Below, piece after piece: positions 22,438-32,955 of a stretch of DNA of 64,000 bases. The notes below the pieces were generated by a model, which ran no database searches, was not told the origin of the DNA, and was given only the letters and a program-made list of their open reading frames with translations. The position numbers were made by a program, and so were the translations under genes. Source of the DNA: Marsupella aquatica (taxonomy: Eukaryota > Marchantiophyta); the NCBI GenBank assembly GCA_973895155.1, contig OZ316895.1:19840001-19904000 (forward strand), given 5' to 3'. Within the stretch, counting starts at the first letter, position 1. The number at the start of each line of letters is the position of its first letter.

Positions 22438-24402
22438 TTATGGCTCATCATCTGAAAGGGACATGATAAAATGCAAATATCATTGTCAAGAAGTTCACAA
22501 AATGACCAAGGAAATTATTTATTCACTTTGACAGTGAATCACAATGGTATAGAAAGTACATTGCCAAAACTAGTTAGGTCTCATAAGTTTGACCTTCTAT
22601 CTACCTCTAAGGTTCAATCCTTTCGCAAGGAACTGGTCCTACAATCAAGGCCCTAGGCCAAGAGAATCACTTTCCAAGCAAAGTTTTTTCCTAGGTTTTG
22701 CAAGATATATGATAGGTTTGATGGGCGAGATGTTACCCGGTATTTAGAAGAGTATAAGACGCAAGTCGAGATACAAATGGTGAATGAGGTTGTGGCAATC
22801 CGAAAGTTTGTACAGTTGTTGAGATGAGTTTAAAGGGGTTGGTTCAGGTTTTGGTTGATAGGTCAGTAGAGGATAGGACTTGGAGGGATTTTGAGCGGCG
22901 AATGAAAGAAGAATTTCAGTTGGAGGATTCGAGTCAAGAAACTCACACTTCCTTCCTGGATTGGGTTAATGAGAGAGAGAAGAGGCTTGAGCCGCAACAT
23001 TACTTCGAGAGTTCACTCGAAGGATGAGCCAGCTCCCTTGGCGTGATGTGAGAATTATTGAGCTCCAAAAGTCAGAGCTATTTTTGAGAGCAGTAGGGGA
23101 GCAGCTTAGAGACAAGCTAGAGAATGCCATGGATCTACTAGAACCCACTTGGGCGGAAGGACCAGCGGATTGGGGTCTGGTTGAGAGGGCAATAATGAAG
23201 GTAAATGAGCGTAGGAGGAGGAGGGAGAACGACAGAGAAGCCACAAGAGAGGTGGTAAGGAGGAGGGAAAGTGAAAGAGAGGTCACCAGGGATGTCTAGT
23301 TGGGAGGAGGGAAGATACTGAGAGGAGGGTGCAGGTGGAAGGATCAAGCTCAGGGTCGAGCACGACTGACCCTAGAGAAAATAGCAGAAGGGATAAGGCT
23401 TTTGACCTCCCATGGGATAGAGCAGAGGTCTCCGAGAACTGAGATTCCAAGGAGAGAACCAGCTGAGAGGAGGCCGAATGCATTGTGTATGTGGTGTGAT
23501 TCTTGATTCGAAGGATCACACCATAAATGAGTGTAGGGAATTGACATAGGCCTTGAGAGAACAATGGGTCAAGTTTGTAGGGGAGCCAGGGAAGAAGAGA
23601 CTAGCATACTTTGACGATGGGGAAGGGGGTTCCGTTGAACTTTGGGAAGGGAGGGATGAAGGTGCTTGTTGAAAAGCATAGAGGAAAGGCAAAAGTTGGA
23701 GCCATGATGTATGAACCTAGGGTGTATGTAGCTGAACGAGATAGGGTAGAGACGAGTAGTGGCATGAGGTCTAGTTTTGATGAGGTGAGTGAGAAGAGAT
23801 ATGCTGAGTATTTGCGGAGGGAAACTGAGTGGTTGGAAAGCACCAGTTTTTGTGAATTCTATTTTGCAAGGGAAGGGTAGTTCCGAGGTAATAGTAGAGG
23901 TGAAACAAAGGGATTCGAGAGAATCATTTAGTGCTAAAGAGGGGGAAAAATGAGAAGGAGAGTCAGGAGAGATTAAGAGAGAAGAACCAGGGACGAGTTC
24001 TAGGGTACTAGAGCAAAAAGGGAGAGGGAAGGTAGGAGGGAAGAAACCAGGATGGGTTTTAGGGAGGGAAATTGAGTGGGAGGTTGATTTTAATGCGGTT
24101 GGCACCAAATTTTGGAATCAAGAGGTGCGGGGTCTAACAAACAAAGAAGTAATAGGGTGTATGCAGAGAGATGTGCAAGATGTTATCTTGACGCAGGTCA
24201 AGATCGAGAAAACGCATCCTAAAGGAAGGGCCGCAAGGGGTGGCATGTACTTTGGTAGAGGAGGGGAACTTTGACTCGGAAGATGAAGGGGAAGATAGAG
24301 TGATGCCATTTGTGGAAAAAGTGAGTGGGGAACGAGAGGGCCTTCAGTTGAGAGAGGAGAATCCTTGAGTCAAGAGCAGGTGGGGGTGGAGGTTATGAGG
24401 GC

Positions 24403-24406
<4 letters not shown>

Positions 24407-24449
<43 letters not shown>
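24407..24449 (+). repeat. (GA)n microsatellite inside Gypsy-4
   Basis: A 43-bp uninterrupted GA run lies just upstream of the protease active site. In the coding frame it reads as alternating Arg-Glu, so it does not break the frame. Confidence 0.95.
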
Positions 24450-24452
<3 letters not shown>

Positions 24453-25333
24453 TAGCTTGGTGCTCGATAGCCATGGATGTTAGGAAGATGCATTGGGCAC
24501 GAGGGTGTAGTGAGTGCGAGGTGGACTTAGATAGAATTAAGAGACTCGTGAGAGCATTATTAGATTCAGGTTCTGAAGTGAATATTATTTTGATGCGCAT
24601 TTACGAGGAGGGATAGTGGGCAGTAGACCGACACAGTGGATGGGGAGTTAGATCTGTTAGTGCAGACAAGAACAGTTTTTGGGGAGCTTGTCCTGGAGTT
24701 AAGCTCCGAATTGGGGACATTGTGGAACCAATGAATGTTTTTGTCATGAGAGTCTTCCCATGCAGATGATTTTAGGGCAGCCATTTATCACTGAGATGAG
24801 GATGGCAACACAAGTATTAGATGATGGGACGCATGTGGCCCTGATCCGGAGTAGAGATGGATCTAAGATGATTCAGTTCCCAACAGTACAAGCCGCCCAT
24901 CCTAGAAATTGTATAGAGTTACGGGAAGGGAAGAAGAACGAAGGGAAATTTGAGGATTTTGACTAGGCGCCATGGCAGGGAAATCGTCCACATTAGGGGA
25001 GTTAGAAAAAGTTTTAGTTTCGTCCTTTGTTGGATTTGGATTTGGAAGAGTTATAGTCCACGTTAGGAGAGAGGAATGTTGTAGAAAAATTGTGTGTGGG
25101 TTGTGTAGAGAGGAAGCCAAGTTACATAAGGGATTAGGGATAGGACCAGATGAGTGTTTAGAGGGCTATATAGATGAGTTTGGGATAGGGGAGACAGTTG
25201 AGCAAACCTTAGGACTGATGGGGAGAGGAGTGAGTGAGATTGAAATTGGGAAGGATTTGTATGGAGTGATTAGCACTTTTGTGGGGAGTCAAATTAATGT
25301 GGATACAAGTATTATAAGACAGTTGACAAGAAG

Positions 25334-25906
25334 GTGAGACCCGCAGCTGTACCTTTGCCTTTAGATGCTCGAGGGTTGATAGAGAAAGCTAGAGAAGAAC
25401 CTGGCTTGAGAGACCCAGATGGGATTGGGCATTTGTTCACTGAGGAGACTCTTGCTCAGATTAGGATAGGAGATGATGGGTTACTTTGGGACGTAGAAAA
25501 AGAGAGGTTTAAGGAGATGATTAGTAGACATGGAAAAGCTTTTTCCTTTCATTTAGATGAGATTGGTTGTGTTAACCCGAGAGAGGTAACCCCGATGATT
25601 ATTTTTATAGTACCACATATTCCATGGGATTTGAGACCACTTCTGGTTCCTCGAGCCCTAATGCCAAAGCTCATGGAATTACTTAAAGAGAAGTTGAAGG
25701 CCAAGATTCTTGAGCGATCTGGAGCCCCATACTCGAATCGGTGGTTTACTGTTAAAAAGAAAAATGGGAAATTGCGTTTCATCCAAGATATGCAACCACC
25801 TAATAGGGTTACAATTAGGAATGTCGGTACTAGACCGGTTGTAGATGAGTTTGTAGAAGAGTTTGCTGGTACTAGGGCAATTTATTTGATAGGGGACCTG
25901 TACTAA
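25334..25906 (+). pseudogene. Gypsy-4 reverse transcriptase N-terminal part
   Basis: This 190-codon open stretch covers the connector and first RT motifs: FSFHLDEIGCVNP, VPHIPWDLRPLLVPRALMPK, then LKEKLKAKILERSGAPYSNR and the KKKNGKLRFIQDMQPPNRVT motif. It ends with GDLY followed by a stop where GDLxSGYDQ is expected. RT continues in the same reading sense to about 26395 through more stops. It is part of the element at 22680-26400, not a host gene. Confidence 0.75.
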
Positions 25907-26399
25907 GGTTATGACCAATTCCAGTTGTCTAAGCGTAGTTGAGACATAACAACAATGCGGACACCATTGGGGTTGGTCAAGATGTGTACCTTGCCACAAG
26001 GTGCTACAAACTCGGTAGCACACATGAAAAACGCCATGAATATGATTCTTCAACGTTTTATTCTTGACAAGACCCGACCCTTCCTTGATGACATACCTAT
26101 TAAAGGATGTTTAGACCTAAAGAAATATGCATGAGACGGTACGAGAGGATGGGATAAGGAATTTTGTTTGGGATCATATGCAGGATGTTGAGGCAATTTT
26201 GCAGCGCATGATAGAGGCTAGAGTAACGCTCTCAGGAGAGAAATCTGCATTTGGGTTAAAAGAGGTAATGGTAGTGGGTCAGCATTGTGGAACTTATGGA
26301 CAAAGTCCTAGTGTAGAGAAAGTCAATGCTATTAGTAAGCTAGGAGATTGTACCTCACCTACAGAGGTCTGAAGATTTTTAGGAGCTTGTATATTTTTA

Positions 26400-27895
26400 G
26401 GAGCATCAGAGTGACTCTTGAAGTCCTTTATCCCCAGCCCCCCTGCGGCCGAGACATCCTGCCCCAAGACACTAGTGGTATTCTTCGTCCCCCCTCTACG
26501 TTGTATCCCCACAAGAAGTCTCTGCACAACGCTGTCATTTTCCTGTCCAATCCGTGGGATGCTTTAAGGAACATCGAGTGATATATCGGGATTGCTTGTA
26601 AGATGTGTCTCACCATCAGAGTTCTTCCAGTGAATGATAGTAGCCTGTTCGCCCATGAGATAACCGCTGCCCAATTTTGTCAAGTACAAAGCTGTGCAAT
26701 TGTTCCATCTTCAAATCAACCCCTAATGGGGCCCCGAGGAATTTATGTAGCTCTCCTCTTTTGCTGATCCCACATCCATTGTCCCTAAGCCAGCCCGGAA
26801 TGTTGCCAAGGACCAAAGGGATCACGATCAACTTCTTCAAGTTGAGTCGGGCCCCAGTGGTAGCTTCATAGCACTCAATCATTGTAGTGACCTATTGAAA
26901 ATTTATCTACAATCTCCGTTGCAGGGGTAAACATCCCCCAGTCATCCGCAAAAATTTGGGAGCAGGATTGTAAGTATCTCTGAAACCTGTATCCCTGCAA
27001 GTCTACCAACAGATAATTTGGCATCCATAAAGTCCATTAATGGTTGCGCGGAAATAACAAACAAGAGTGGGAACAGTGGACAGCCCTACCTGACTCCCCG
27101 TTTGAGTTCTATCTCCATTGATAACATTCCATTCAGATAAACTCTTGACGTTGCATGCTTCAACAGTGACTATGCTGGTTTAATAAAATTGCTGCTAATT
27201 CCTAGGAGCTGCATTGTCTCCCACATGTAGTCGTGATCCACTCTATCAAACGTCTTCTCAAAATCCAGCTTTAGAAAGAGTGCCTTGTACTTCCTATTTT
27301 TCAGCCAATCAAATGTTAACCATGCCAACAAGATATTTTCCAAGATGTTTCTTCCCGGGATAAATCCCGTCTGCTGCGGGCTAATTAGCTACGGCAGAAT
27401 TCTAATCAACCTAAGTGCCAATATCTTTGCAATCAACTTATAGATGGTGTTCAACATGGTAAGCGGTCTCCAGTCTTTCAACATTCTCTTGTCAGACTTC
27501 TTGGGGATGAATTTAATTGTCCCCTCTTTGATCCCACTCGCCAGCTTCCCCGTCAGCCAGAATCCTTGTACCATGGCTACCAAATCTCTTTCATGAACCC
27601 CCAGCACGCGTGGTATACTCCCACTGAAAGTCCATGATCTGGTCCGGGTGCCTTATCCTTAGGGAGCAGCCACAACACTTCTTTGATTTCCTTGATTGTT
27701 GGTAGCCCCTCAAGCATCCCAATTTCAATTGCTGATAAGGCAATCCTCGCTTCGTTTGTAGGAGCAACCGGGGCATACAGTTCCAGGCACATCCGTTTGA
27801 CCTCTTTCATTATCAATCCCTCTTCTCTAATTTCCCTCCCCCCATCAAGCAACAAGCTCTTCATTGCCTCGCGGTCCCACTTGGCCTTCACTGTT
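26400..27895 (-). mobile_element. LINE (non-LTR) ORF2 fragment
   Basis: On the minus strand a plant LINE RT is readable: IKEVLWLLPKDKAPGPD near 27680, then GFWLTGKLASGIKEGTIKFI, KDWRPLTMLNTIYKLIAKI near 27440, and DKCFDRVDHDYMW-type sequence near 27230-27300. C-terminal parts follow near 26870 (ATTGARLNLKKLIV, LGAPLGVDLKMEQ) and 26600 (RRIPLVSWGRMSRPQGGWG). The endonuclease and the 3' end with tail are missing. It is squeezed between truncated Gypsy-4 on the left and truncated Copia-3 on the right. Confidence 0.8.
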
Positions 27896-27898
27896 ACA

Positions 27899-28326
27899 AA
27901 GGCGGCTTCAGCCGCAATGGCAGAGGACGACCGACCTTCAGAGGAGGTAGACAGTTTGGAGGCGGAAGATCTACCTACCTCAAGGGGAGAGGTAGAGGCC
28001 GTGGAAATGGAGGAGGCCACGGACAAGGAAGATCAAGCTTCACCTACATCCCTGAAGGAATGGGAAGACCAGGAAGACCAGCCCAATGGGGTAGCTCTTC
28101 CCGACAATACTCAGGAAGACCTGTGGAATGGTTCCGATGCTATACCAAGGGCCACCCACAGAAACTGTGCTGCATACCTACACATCTAGTAGAATTATAC
28201 CAGCAAAATAGAAATAACAGGACTCACGAGGCACATGACACCTTTCTAGAGCAAGATGAGCATCTAGAAAACTACACCCACGATGGAGCCATCCTTGAGA
28301 CACATATGATTACACTTCAGCAATAA
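27899..28326 (+). pseudogene. Copia-3 gag C-terminus with altered zinc knuckle
   Basis: The frame reads GGFSRNGRGRPTFRGGRQFG, then an RGRGRG stretch and WFRCYTKGHPQKLC, a CCHC zinc knuckle whose first Cys is replaced by Trp (near 28130). A further open stretch continues to a stop at 28324-28326. The N-terminal half of gag is missing at the LINE junction. Confidence 0.7.
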
Positions 28327-28339
28327 TCCTCACCTTTGG

Positions 28340-29326
28340 ATGACATTAGAACCTGTATAGTAGATAGCGACACGTCTCACACTATATTAAAGTGTAGGGA
28401 CTATTCACATACATTACTCCCTCCCATAGAAATATGACTACTATTATGGGGAGTAACCAGATAGAAGAAGGTAACGGACCCACCACCATCACATTACCTC
28501 AGGGCACTACCATTCATATTAATTCTGCCATCTATGTACCTAATGCCACAAGGAACTTGATTATTTTCAAGGACATTAGAGATAATGAATACCATATCCA
28601 CACCAGCACAGATAAGAACCAGGAAGTAATTCATATTTTACAGAATACTTCTGATGGAATGCAAATAAAATAAACACTTTTTGCGTATCCGTTGGGTTTC
28701 TATGTCACACTCGATGTCACACAGTTGAATGCTTTTCATTCCACTACACATGAGATGTCAATTTATGACCTTTGGCATACTAGGCTTGGACACTCCGGCA
28801 TGACCATGTTTCAAAAGATGAAAAGAGTAACCCACGGAATACCACAAAATGCATATCCAACAAATCATTATCAGCCATGCATGGCATGTTCTCCAGTTAA
28901 TCCTTAGACCTTCTGTCCCCGCTTCTGTCTCCAAGACCATCCATGAAATGCCCAGATTCTTGGAACGAGTGCATGCAGATGTATGTGGCCGTATTGAGCC
29001 ACCAAGTGGACCATTTTGATTCTTTCTAGTCATTCTCGATGCATTCTCAAAATGGTCGCAAGTTTCATTGCTTTCCACATGAAACGTGGTTTTTCCACAA
29101 CTTTTAGCACATATCCTCAAGCTAAAAGCCCAATTCCCTAAAAACTCTCTCAAGACGATTAGGGTTGATAATGCATGCAAATTTACTTCAAAAATATTCA
29201 AAGATTTTTGCATGGCTACAGGGATAGACACTCAATACTCTGTACCTCACAATCATCCATTTCCAAAATGGCATTGCTATCTGTCATCAAGAGAATACAG
29301 ATGATAGCAAGACCCATGCTTATGCA
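28340..29326 (+). pseudogene. Copia-3 protease and integrase N-terminal part
   Basis: A protease remnant near 28350 (IVDSDTSHTIL, with Asp-Ser-Asp instead of Asp-Ser-Gly) precedes MGSNQIEEGNGPTTITLPQG and NATRNLIIFKDI. The gag-pre-integrase zinc domain is at 28770-28890 (LWHTRLGHSGMTMF...PCMACS). Integrase core pieces follow: RVHADVCGRIEPPSGPF, LKTIRVDNACKFTSKIFKDF and TGIDTQYSVPH. Stops and frameshifts are present. Confidence 0.75.
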
Positions 29327-29676
29327 AACATCAATCTATTCATTAAAAGTGTATTATTATTCAATTTATGAACATTTGGGCAATAAAAAGTGTACATTTG
29401 GCTTTCAAAAAGTGTATATTTGAGCAAGAAATAAAGGTGATGGCCATCAGATGTACCACCATGTTCATCCTTTGTAAATGAACTAGGATGAGACTCTTTC
29501 TAGTAAAGATCATTTTTGTCCCCTTAAGTTTACAATTGACCATTTGGGTGAAGAGTATTGTACTATAATGTCCCTTTTGGGGTTAAAAAGTGTAAATTTA
29601 GAGACCAAAAAGTGAACATTTAGATGCCTAAAAGTGAACAAAATAAAATACACTTTTAATGAATAGGGTGATAAAC
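29326..29676. mobile_element. 343-bp MITE-like element with 4-bp target duplication in Copia-3 integrase
   Basis: The element is 29330-29672. Its ends form an inverted repeat: ATCAATCTATTCATTAAAAG on the left against ATCACCCTATTCATTAAAAG on the reverse of the right, extending through TGTATT. AAAC flanks it on both sides (29326-29329 and 29673-29676). Comparison with Copia-2 shows the integrase frame would resume after removal. Inside, AAAAGTG(T/A)A(C/A)ATTT(G/A)G motifs recur. It has no coding capacity. Confidence 0.8.
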
Positions 29677-30060
29677 GCAGTTACCCACAACTACCTGGGG
29701 TCACGCTGTACTACATGCAGTAGCTTTACTTAAATATCACCCATCGATGTACAATGACCAAACTCCACACCACTTAGCCTTTGGAGTAGACCCTAATATA
29801 TCCCACGTCAGGACTTTTGGTTGCCAAGTACTAGTCCCCATAATGGGACCCAAACGTACTAAGATGGGACCTCAAAGACAAAAAGGCATATATGTTGGTT
29901 TTGAGTCACCATCCATAATCAGGTACTAAGAACCATCAATTGCCGATGTCTTTCAAGCAAGCTAGGTTCCCTGACTGCCATTTTTACAAGAACATTTTTC
30001 CCAAATTATTTGAAGAAAAACCACAATTTGAACGACCTCATAACTTAGAATTACGATGGT
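29677..30060 (+). pseudogene. Copia-3 integrase C-terminal part
   Basis: TTTWGHAVLHAVALLKYHPS (near 29690) continues into the 29747-29929 open stretch with HHLAFGVDPN, RTFGCQVLVPIMGPKR and MGPQRQKGIYVGFESPSII. It matches Copia-2 13600-13150 segment by segment. Confidence 0.8.
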
Positions 30061-31334
30061 AGACTCAATCCACTATTTGGAACAATCCACGAACACAACA
30101 ATGCAAAGAAGAAGTCCGTAGAATATTGCAATTGACAAAGATTGTGGAGCAAATGCCAAACGCATTTACAGATATTGCGCAGGTGATGAGATCACATATC
30201 CCTGTTGCAAACGCTCCTGCACGTTTGCAAGAATCCACACAATTGGCCACAAACCAACCACCAAGAGCAAACCATGAACGTCCTTTGGGATCTAAAGATA
30301 CCCAACCACTTGAGACAAAGAAAAACAACCACAACAATATCACTTGTAATACCAGAAGTGATACCCACACCAAATCCTGTGGAAATCCCAGAAAATGAAA
30401 AATATCAATTCACTACATGAATACTGGGACTATATGGAATAGAAATAATATTCCCATGGACAACAATTTTGCCTTTCACATTTCCCAAAATATCATGAAT
30501 ACACAAGTACTTGAGCCTAAAATGATCAGTGAGGCACAGAAAAGCCCAGATTGGTCAGAATGGGAAAAGACAATTAATTCAAAATTGGATTAACTGATTA
30601 AACGCCAAGTGTTTGGACCTATTGTCCCAGCACCACCATATACCCACTTAACGAACTACAAGTGGACATTCATGAAAAAGAGAAACGCTCAAGGACAAGT
30701 CGCAAGATATAAAGCATGCCTTGTTGCAAAAGGATACACACAAATACCTAGACGTGACTTTGACTTGACATACACACCAATGATGGATGCAATAACCTAT
30801 AGATACCTAATCGGCTTTTCCCTAGGTCATCGACTAATGATGCATCAGATGAATGTCGTAACAGCATATTTATATGGATTACTATATACTACGATACACA
30901 TGAAAGCACCCCCAAAATTAATAAAGAGACACACATATCATATTCAGGGGGAGCATAAGACAAAGCAAAACCCTACCACACATCTCTACCTTATACCACA
31001 AAAAGACCCTAGGAAGGGAAAACGGGGTATGGCGGACCTATAGTCCTGTAGCCACCATGGAGTGGACCTATTGCTTTTCCTAAGAGCGGACCTATTGTCC
31101 TCCAATACATAAATCCATGCCTCTGGCCAAGGATGGATATGTTGTCCAGATCATGAGATCTTTATATGGATTAAAGCAAAGTGGAAGAATGTGGTATCAT
31201 AGATTTAGAGATGAAATGTTGAATATGGATTTTACTAATGAAGATATTGCTTCTTGTTTATTCATTAAAAAAATGATGAAGAATTTTTGATAATCGTTGT
31301 TTACGTAGATGACATTAATTTGTTTGGACACCTA
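30060..31334 (+). pseudogene. Copia-3 inter-domain region and RT N-terminal part
   Basis: A low-conservation linker (30060-30600) leads to RT: LTNYKWTFMKKRNAQGQVAR near 30645, KACLVAKGYTQIPRRDFDLT and MHQMNVVTAYLYGL near 30840. After MKAPPKLI a noncoding purine-rich stretch with GGGGGAG (30946-30953) interrupts pol. RT resumes near 31120 (DGYVVQIMRSLYGLKQSGRM) up to the catalytic YVDDINLFG at about 31300. Confidence 0.8.
30946..30953 (+). promoter_or_regulatory. Candidate internal polypurine tract (Copia-3)
   Basis: AGGGGGAG followed by CATAAG lies in pol at the same place as the tract in Copia-2 (12237-12247, minus strand). It matches the core of the 3' tract at 32827-32835. Confidence 0.35.
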
Positions 31335-31665
31335 AACTTATTAGAGGCTTTACACCGTGCCAGGAAACAGGAAATTTTTTTCCTGTTATGAGCAAAACTT
31401 TATAGTTACGAGCAAAGATGAAATATAAAAAATGTCTAATTAAAACTCAAAATTTTCAAAATATTTTTAAAAACAAAATTTTTTGGCTAGCGTAAGGCGC
31501 TAGTAAAAACATGTCAAAAATACAAACCAAAAAAGAAAATTCCAAAAACAATTCTGAAAAAATTCTGAAAAAATTGTCATCCATTTGTTGTTTACTGTTT
31601 ACTGTTTGTTGTTTGTTATTTCCTTTTTCCTGTTTCTTGGGATGGTGGTTATACCCAACTTATTA
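31335..31665. mobile_element. 313-bp Mutator-type MITE with 9-bp target duplication in Copia-3 RT
   Basis: AACTTATTA occurs on both sides (31335-31343 and 31657-31665) of a 313-bp insert (31344-31656). The ends are imperfect inverted repeats: 21 of the outer 31 bases match, including an identical GAAACAGGAAA core. A 9-bp duplication is the hallmark of Mutator-like elements. Removal would restore an open RT frame just after YVDDINLFG. Confidence 0.8.
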
Positions 31666-32631
31666 CAACACACTATTGAGATACTAAAATGCGTATTTGA
31701 GATGAAAGACTTAGGCCAAACTCACTATTGTTTGGGCCTACGGTTTGAACACCTACCTTATGATATACTTTTACACCAGAGTACTTACACTACCAAAATC
31801 CTCAAACAATTCAATATGAACAAGGCACATCCTCTAACTTCTCCTATGGAAGTACGATCTCTAAACAAAGACAAAGATGCATTCAGGAAGAGAAACAAAA
31901 ATGAACCACTACTCGGTCCCGAAAAACCATATTTATCAGAAATAGGAGCACTCATGTTTTTAGCCAACCAAACACAATCGGATATCTCTTTTGCAGTAAA
32001 CCTACTAACCAGACACAGTGCACAACTTACTATACACCATTGGAATGACATAAAAAGAATAATGCATTACCTCCAAGGAACCATTGATATGAGACTATAT
32101 TTCCCTAATAACACTAATAAGACCTTTTGTTAACAGGCTACGCAGACGTTGGATATTTATCAGACCCAGACGACGCTAAATCACGGACTGATTATGTATT
32201 TTTTGTACGGTACTACAACCATTTCCTGGAAAAGCACTAAACAAACACTAACATGCACCTCATCTAACCATGCCGAGATTATTGCATTATATGAAACTAA
32301 CAGAGAGTGCATTTGGCTAAGAAGAGTAAACGACCATATTCATACAAACTGCGGCTTGCCAACACTAACCAAACCTAGCTACTACACTATTCAAAGATAA
32401 TCAAGCATGTGTTGAGTAGGTCTCGAAAGGATTCATCAAAGGAGACCGAATCAAGCATATCACGCCAAAATTCTTCTTCACCCATGAACAACAAGGAGAC
32501 ACCATTCAAGTGGAAACAATTGCAAGCAAATACAACCATGTTGACTTATTCACAAAAGCCTTGACTCTAGCACTACATACTATTCATTGTCAAGGCATAG
32601 GTTTACACAGACTATCAAAACTCAAAGATTA
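31657..32631 (+). pseudogene. Copia-3 RT C-terminus and RNase H
   Basis: The open stretch continues with FEMKDLGQTHYCLGLRFEHL, YTTKILKQFNMNKAHPL and ALMFLANQTQSDISFAVNLL to a frameshift near 32130. RNase H follows: GYADVGYLSDPDDAKS near 32140, TSSNHAEIIALYETNRECIW and DNQACV. The C-terminus is HVDLFTKALTLALHTIHC, ending at TAA 32629-32631. Confidence 0.85.
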
Positions 32632-32691
32632 AACATAACACTAACTCTAGATAATCATAAACTTTTGTATTCTTATCTGTAAAGATAGTTG

Positions 32692-32731
32692 TACTCTTTC
32701 CCTCGCAGGAGTATGAGAGGGTTTTAATGAT
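32692..32731 (+). promoter_or_regulatory. Conserved Copia 3' hairpin (Copia-3)
   Basis: CTCTTT, stem CCCTC, a 12-nt loop, stem GAGGG, then TTTTAATGA. The stem differs from the Copia-1 and Copia-2 versions but still pairs. Confidence 0.55.
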
Positions 32732-32824
32732 ACAACACCTCCATAAGAACAAAGTACAAAACATAAAACTTTTGTTGGAGAACTTAACTAATATAGAATT
32801 GCTTGCATTACTCCCATAATAAAA

Positions 32825-32955
32825 TCAAGGGGGAGTGTTAAGATACTATAGTTAAGTCCTAACCATGGTTAGGAACCTGCATTGTACCTCTTTACCCTCA
32901 TCTATATAACACCCTAGGAAGAAGTTGGGGTAGCAATTGGAGATTACATCGAACA
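32825..32955 (+). repeat. Polypurine tract and 3' LTR of Copia-3 (120 bp)
   Basis: TCAAGGGGGAG is followed by an LTR starting TGTTAAGATA at 32836 and ending ATCGAACA at 32955. Length and TGTT...AACA termini agree with the confirmed Copia-2 LTRs. No second copy is present to prove the right edge. Confidence 0.6.

Larger units (their letters stand above)
22680..26400 (+). mobile_element. Gypsy-4: gag-pol of a distinct Gypsy clade
   Basis: Gag-like sequence begins at about 22690 (YDRFDGRDVTRYLEEYK) and runs through 22824-23600 with a Cys-rich remnant (CMWCDS...ECRELT) near 23490. The protease is at 24540-24960 (RALLDSGSEVNIIL with Asp-Ser-Gly, then MILGQPFITEMRMATQVLDD). RT is at 25334-26395 (LERSGAPYSNRWFTVKKKNG, then YLIGDLYxGYDQF and PFLDDIPIKG at the YxDD position, then RFLGAC). 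It is cut off at the LINE junction near 26400. RNase H and integrase are missing. The FLDDIPIKG signature and Glu/Arg-rich gag separate it from Gypsy-1 to -3. From memory such signatures are commoner in fungal and some non-seed-plant Gypsy elements. Confidence 0.75.
27895..32955 (+). mobile_element. Copia-3: 5'-truncated element with two nested MITE-like insertions
   Basis: It starts inside gag and runs through protease, integrase, RT and RNase H to a 3' LTR at 32836-32955. The family is the same as Copia-1 and Copia-2 (shared PRQKGIY integrase motif, 3' hairpin, internal purine tract). There is no 5' LTR, because the LINE fragment abuts the gag sequence directly. Insertions at 29330-29672 (in integrase) and 31344-31656 (in RT) are each flanked by short direct repeats. 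Confidence 0.85.

Noticed and set aside
23569-24108. 179-residue minus-strand frame opposite Gypsy-4
   Set aside because: Shadow of purine-rich Gypsy gag; Ser/Pro/Phe-rich with no domain.
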